In this document: positions 7,533-9,400 of the stretch, piece after piece
How positions within the stretch are numbered: position 1 is the first letter of the stretch
Layout of the letters: each line of letters begins with the position of its first letter
NCBI GenBank assembly: GCA_964447605.1
Contig: CAYUTA010000079.1
Span: 1 to 9,400, forward strand
From: CAYUTA01 sp964447605
GTDB lineage: Bacteria > Bacillota > Clostridia > Christensenellales > CAG-138
Direction of reading: 5' to 3'
DNA length: 9,400 nucleotides
Position numbers and translations under genes: made by a program
The notes under the pieces: generated by a model
Told to the model about the DNA's origin: nothing
What the model saw: only the letters and a program-made list of their open reading frames with translations
Database searches by the model: none

Positions 7533-7794
7533 GTCGAAAAAGCGTTGCAGCGGGTTTGCTCCGGCAAGACGTTTTTTCGGCTGAAGGGGCGGCCATTGTG
7601 TCAAGTGCAGCATGGATAACCGAGAGACGGGAAGAGGGTTACAGTCTGCGGATGGCGTGATTGGGGCGTTTGCCGGTATTGGCGCCGATGCCGGCAAGCC
7701 GGCGGCGCTTTGGGCAAGAAGCGGTTACCCCGTCAAAAACAGAGGTTTTTGACGGCCTGAGCAATCGGAACAAAGCCGGTTGCTTTTTATTTTT
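7533..7794 (+). ncRNA. Candidate structured RNA: four stem-loops ending in an intrinsic terminator
   Basis: This stretch has no convincing protein gene but holds ordered hairpins. GTCGAAAAAGCG (7533-7544) pairs with CGTTTTTTCGGC (7570-7581), with two wobbles, and extends inward with TTGC/GCAA. GCGCCG (7682-7687) pairs with CGGCGC (7703-7708), with an inner CCGG/CCGG stem. CCGTCAAAAAC (7730-7740) pairs perfectly with GTTTTTGACGG (7745-7755). The last hairpin is a terminator with a T-tract. I see no good promoter at its start and match it to no RNA family I know, including SRP RNA, tmRNA, RNase P or common riboswitches. It may be an independent small RNA or a long 3' region. Confidence 0.3.
7761..7794 (+). 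terminator. Intrinsic (Rho-independent) terminator
   Basis: GCAATCGG (7761-7768) pairs with CCGGTTGC (7776-7783) across a 7-base loop, with one T-G wobble. The sequence TTTTTATTTTT (7784-7794) follows directly. This is the best terminator on the plus strand of the window. It lies 290 bases past the sortase stop with no evident gene just upstream, so something is probably transcribed into it. Confidence 0.8.
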
Positions 7795-7820
7795 AAAATC
7801 TCAGAGGGGGGATGCATCAA

Positions 7821-7901
7821 ATGGGGCGGCAAACGAGCAAAAGCAAAGACCGGCTCATGGAATGCATCACCGGTATAGCGCGCGGCAACGGAGGGGCCTA
7901 G
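7821..7901 (+). CDS. Possible 26-residue small ORF or gene remnant
   Basis: An ATG at 7821 follows GGGGGG (7806-7811) with a 9-base spacer and lies shortly after a strong terminator. The reading begins MGRQTSKSKDRLMECITGIA and stops at TAG 7899-7901. The composition is protein-like (Lys, Ser, amphipathic helix), unlike the Arg-rich frames around it. A neighbouring frame reads ADDEAKRNKGE just downstream and stops at 7950, so a single-base shift could have broken a longer small gene. I recognise no family with confidence. This could be chance. Confidence 0.22.
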   Translation: MGRQTSKSKDRLMECITGIARGNGGA

Positions 7902-8112
7902 CCGAGCGCGTCCGGCGGACGATGAGGCAAAGCGGAACAAAGGAGAATGATCGGCGGCCGTGCCGCCAGGCGACGATTGCGCAGCAAAATTTGAAAAAAG
8001 CATGCAGAGATATTCCGACTAAAAAATACATATTGCGAGTCGAAACCGACCGTATAGAATCTTGCCGGAAATAATATCCAAACCTACAATTAAAGAAAAA
8101 AGGGGTCGATCC
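7902..8112. other. Intergenic region before the Xre gene
   Basis: No convincing gene is visible here. A small perfect hairpin, GGCGGC (7953-7958) with GCCGCC (7962-7967), is present. Base composition changes from GC-rich to AT-rich at about 7980. The promoter of the Xre gene is probably at 8034-8061. Confidence 0.5.
8034..8061 (+). promoter_or_regulatory. Possible promoter of the Xre / Spo0A-like gene pair
   Basis: TTGCGA (about 8033-8038) and TAGAAT (about 8055-8060) are separated by 16 bases, with matches of 4 and 5 of 6. AGTCGAA (8038-8044), one base off the TGTCGAA core of a Spo0A box, lies in the spacer beside the -35. The ribosome binding site AGGGG (8101-8105) lies 7 bases before the ATG at 8113. 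Confidence 0.4.
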
Positions 8113-8343
8113 ATGACAACTTTGGAGGTAATTGGGGCAAATTTACTGAAGTTCAGGCGAGAATGGGGGTATACGCAGGAGGCGTTGGCAAATGAGTTGA
8201 ATATGAGCGCATGTAATATCCGAAAGATCGAGCACGGGAAAGGAAATCCCAGAATACAAACACTGGATAAACTGGCAAGGCATTTCAAAATCAGGATTGT
8301 GGACTTTTTTGTAAACAGCCATATCGCACAGGGGACAAAATAG
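8113..8343 (+). CDS. Xre-family helix-turn-helix transcriptional regulator
   Basis: This is a 76-residue protein that is almost entirely one HTH_3/Cro-C1 type domain. Helix 1 is at about 5-17. The helix-turn-helix is YTQEALANELNMSACNIRKIE (20-40, with S32 to I39 as the recognition helix). The conserved HGKGNP turn follows, and then LDKLARHFKIRIVDFF. Proteins of this family bind DNA as dimers and often repress their own operon. The ATG at 8113 is preferred because AGGGG lies 7 bases upstream and the domain begins there. A TTG at 8062 could extend it by 17 residues but has no ribosome binding site. The stop lies 4 bases before the Spo0A-like gene. Local composition is AT-richer than the flanking housekeeping genes. 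There is no effector or peptidase domain. Confidence 0.88.
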   Translation: MTTLEVIGANLLKFRREWGYTQEALANELNMSACNIRKIEHGKGNPRIQTLDKLARHFKIRIVDFFVNSHIAQGTK

Positions 8344-8347
8344 AAAT

Positions 8348-8662
8348 ATGACACGCTTTGTTTTAAATCGGCTGGGAATCGCCGCATCCAACTTCGGGTA
8401 TCAATATATAGAATACGCTACCGCATTGGTGAGAGAAAACCGGACTCTGCTGCTTGCCGTTACAACAAGACTGTATCCCTCTGTTGCGGCACATTTTCAT
8501 GTAACGCCATCCTCTGTGGAGCATGATATCCGCTATTGTATCGAACGCTGTTGGAATATGGGCGACCGGAAACTGCTCAATGAAATCGCAGGCTATCCGC
8601 TGCAATACCGTCCATATACAAGGGAATTCATCGCAATGCTTGCCGATTACCAGCGCAAATAG
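8348..8662 (+). CDS. Stand-alone Spo0A C-terminal (DNA-binding) domain protein
   Basis: This is a 104-residue protein that aligns along nearly its whole length with the sigma-A-activating DNA-binding domain of Spo0A. Landmarks are LGIAAS.FGYQYI (9-21), the TTRLYPSVAAHF segment (39-50), the recognition-helix region TPSSVEHDIRYCIE (53-66), and GYPLQYRP...EFIAML near the end. The N-terminal receiver domain with its phosphorylated aspartate is absent, so activity cannot be set by phosphorelay in the usual way. From memory, the matching helix of Bacillus Spo0A reads SRVERAIRHAIE. Two of its Arg are replaced here by Ser56 and His59, while Glu58 and Arg62 remain, which suggests altered DNA preference. 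The gene begins 4 bases after the Xre stop and lacks a clear Shine-Dalgarno, so it is probably translated by coupling. Confidence 0.85.
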   Translation: MTRFVLNRLGIAASNFGYQYIEYATALVRENRTLLLAVTTRLYPSVAAHFHVTPSSVEHDIRYCIERCWNMGDRKLLNEIAGYPLQYRPYTREFIAMLADYQRK

Positions 8663-8800
8663 ACTTTATATATTTTGCACGGTTACTTCAATCGTTTCTG
8701 ATTTGTCAAATCGGACCAATAAAAATCCGGATGGTGCACATCGGACGGCACTCGTATTTCTATAAATGAAAACCATTCGGGGTTGCGGGCGCATGTAAAA
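8663..8800. other. Convergent intergenic spacer with a Spo0A-box-like site
   Basis: There is no gene here. TTTGTCAAA (8702-8710) fits the core of the Spo0A box (TTTGTCRAA). It is also part of an odd palindrome, GATTTG-T-CAAATC (8700-8712). ATCGGAC occurs twice (8710-8716 and 8740-8746). The spacer is AT-rich like the two genes before it. Confidence 0.35.
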
Positions 8801-8836
8801 GCCACCCGCAGGAACGGGTGGCCAAGGATTTTTTTT
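8797..8836. terminator. Bidirectional terminator between the Spo0A-like gene and the aldolase
   Basis: GCCACCCG (8801-8808) and CGGGTGGC (8815-8822) form a perfect 8-bp stem with a 6-base loop. On the minus strand the stem is followed by TTTT (8800-8797), ending the aldolase transcript. On the plus strand eight T (8829-8836) follow after six bases, so it can also stop transcripts from the Xre pair. Confidence 0.8.
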
Positions 8837-8848
8837 ATTGTAAAAACA

Positions 8849-9400
8849 TTACGCCTTGCCGTTGCAGCCGAGCACAGCCACAATCTTGTGGGCGACCATG
8901 CCTTTGATGGCTTCGCGCGCGGGCTTGAGGTACTGGCGCGGATCAAAGTGCGACGGGTTCTCGGCAAAGTACTTGCGAATGGTGCCGGTCATGGCAAGCC
9001 GCAGGTCGCTGTCGATGTTGATTTTGCAGACAGCCATGCCGGCCGCCTTGCGCAGCATGTCCTCGGGTACGCCGATGGCGTCCGGCATTTTGCCGCCGTA
9101 CCGGTTGATCATCTCGACAAACTCCGGAATCACGCTCGACGCGCCGTGCAGCACAATGGGGAAGCCGGGGAGCCGTTTTTCAACCTCCTCGAGGATATCG
9201 AAGCGGAGCTGGGGCTTGGTGCCGGGTTTGAACTTGTATGCGCCGTGACTGGTGCCGATGGCGATGGCCAGCGAGTCTACGCCGGTACGGGTGACAAAAT
9301 CCTGCACCTGGTCGGGGTCGGTGTAGCGGCCCTCCCCTTCCGCGACCTTGACGTCGTCCTCCACGCCTTCGAGACGGCCGAGCTCGCCCTCGACCACCAC
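8849..9400 (-). CDS. fba: Class II fructose-1,6-bisphosphate aldolase, C-terminal part
   Basis: The last 183 residues of the protein are present. The N-terminus lies beyond the right edge (the family is usually 280-310 residues). The enzyme splits fructose-1,6-bisphosphate into dihydroxyacetone phosphate and glyceraldehyde-3-phosphate, using zinc. Visible landmarks in order are GELGRLEGVEDDV, the YTDPDQVQDFV segment, AIGTSHGAYKF with a zinc-ligand His (codon 9247-9245), IVLHGASSV with the next zinc-ligand His (codon 9148-9146), and KINIDSDLRLAMTGTIRKYF, which binds phosphate. The first zinc-binding His and catalytic Asp would be in the missing part. The tail is GCNGKA, then TAA (8851-8849). 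A related tagatose-bisphosphate aldolase is a less likely reading. Nothing is unusual in the visible part. Confidence 0.93.
   Translation of the reverse strand: MVVEGELGRLEGVEDDVKVAEGEGRYTDPDQVQDFVTRTGVDSLAIAIGTSHGAYKFKPGTKPQLRFDILEEVEKRLPGFPIVLHGASSVIPEFVEMINRYGGKMPDAIGVPEDMLRKAAGMAVCKINIDSDLRLAMTGTIRKYFAENPSHFDPRQYLKPAREAIKGMVAHKIVAVLGCNGKA

Noticed and set aside
7476..7697. Minus-strand 73-codon ORF opposite the structured region
   Set aside because: It runs through the sortase terminator stem, is Pro- and Arg-rich and has no family resemblance.
7612..7752. Plus-strand 46-codon ORF starting MDNRETGRGL
   Set aside because: There is no Shine-Dalgarno, and it overlaps two predicted hairpins and stops within one. 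It is too weak to call.
7661..8074. Plus-strand open frame of 137 codons across the spacer before the Xre gene
   Set aside because: It reads through an intrinsic terminator and its T-tract, is very rich in Arg, Gln and Lys, has no ribosome binding site and spans the base-composition change. It is a chance open frame.
8062..8112. TTG start extending the Xre protein by 17 residues
   Set aside because: It overlaps the probable promoter and has no ribosome binding site. The ATG at 8113 has AGGGG 7 bases upstream.
8683..8967. Minus-strand 94-codon ORF overlapping the aldolase end
   Set aside because: It reads across the terminator hairpin and is out of frame with the aldolase, whose family match is clear.
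1..9400. CRISPR array, tRNA, rRNA, insertion sequence or phage genes
   Set aside because: I looked for regularly spaced repeats, T-loop type motifs, transposase motifs and terminal inverted repeats and found none. The Ig-like repeats are protein-level and diverged.

Overview
The window looks like a chromosomal segment of a fairly GC-rich Gram-positive anaerobe of the Clostridia (Bacillota). Supporting signs are purine-rich Shine-Dalgarno sequences, an LPXTG wall-anchored surface protein paired with a sortase, a ClpB with the usual bacterial layout, and a gene whose whole product resembles the DNA-binding domain of the sporulation regulator Spo0A. The genus cannot be read from the sequence alone.

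Layout. Positions 1-356 hold an unresolved left edge, with competing partial frames around a short repeated element, followed by a good promoter (303-331). That promoter should drive a two-gene operon: a ribbon-helix-helix protein with a long uncharacterised C-terminal part (357-1004), then the disaggregase clpB (1020-3611). Two hairpins close it, the second being a plausible terminator. After about 260 bases comes a second operon: a 940-residue secreted multi-domain Ig-like protein ending in LPATG, a membrane segment and a basic tail (3872-6694). The sortase likely to anchor it (6666-7472) overlaps it by 29 bases. A strong hairpin follows the sortase.

Positions 7473-8112 contain no convincing gene of normal size. 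They hold a series of stem-loops ending in a textbook intrinsic terminator (7533-7794), which could be a structured RNA, and then a very short ORF with a good ribosome binding site. From about 7980 to 8765 base composition falls to roughly 45% GC (sampled by eye) against 60-68% in clpB. This AT-richer patch carries a tight gene pair: a 76-residue Xre-type helix-turn-helix protein (8113-8343) and a 104-residue stand-alone Spo0A C-terminal domain with no receiver domain (8348-8662). The right edge, on the minus strand, is the C-terminal 183 residues of a class II fructose-1,6-bisphosphate aldolase. Its terminator hairpin also serves the plus strand.

How the genes relate. The surface protein and sortase form one secretion and anchoring unit. 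The RHH protein and clpB are probably co-transcribed, with the RHH protein a candidate autoregulator. The Xre and Spo0A-like pair looks like a small acquired regulatory module, and is the most unusual item here. The aldolase is ordinary glycolysis.
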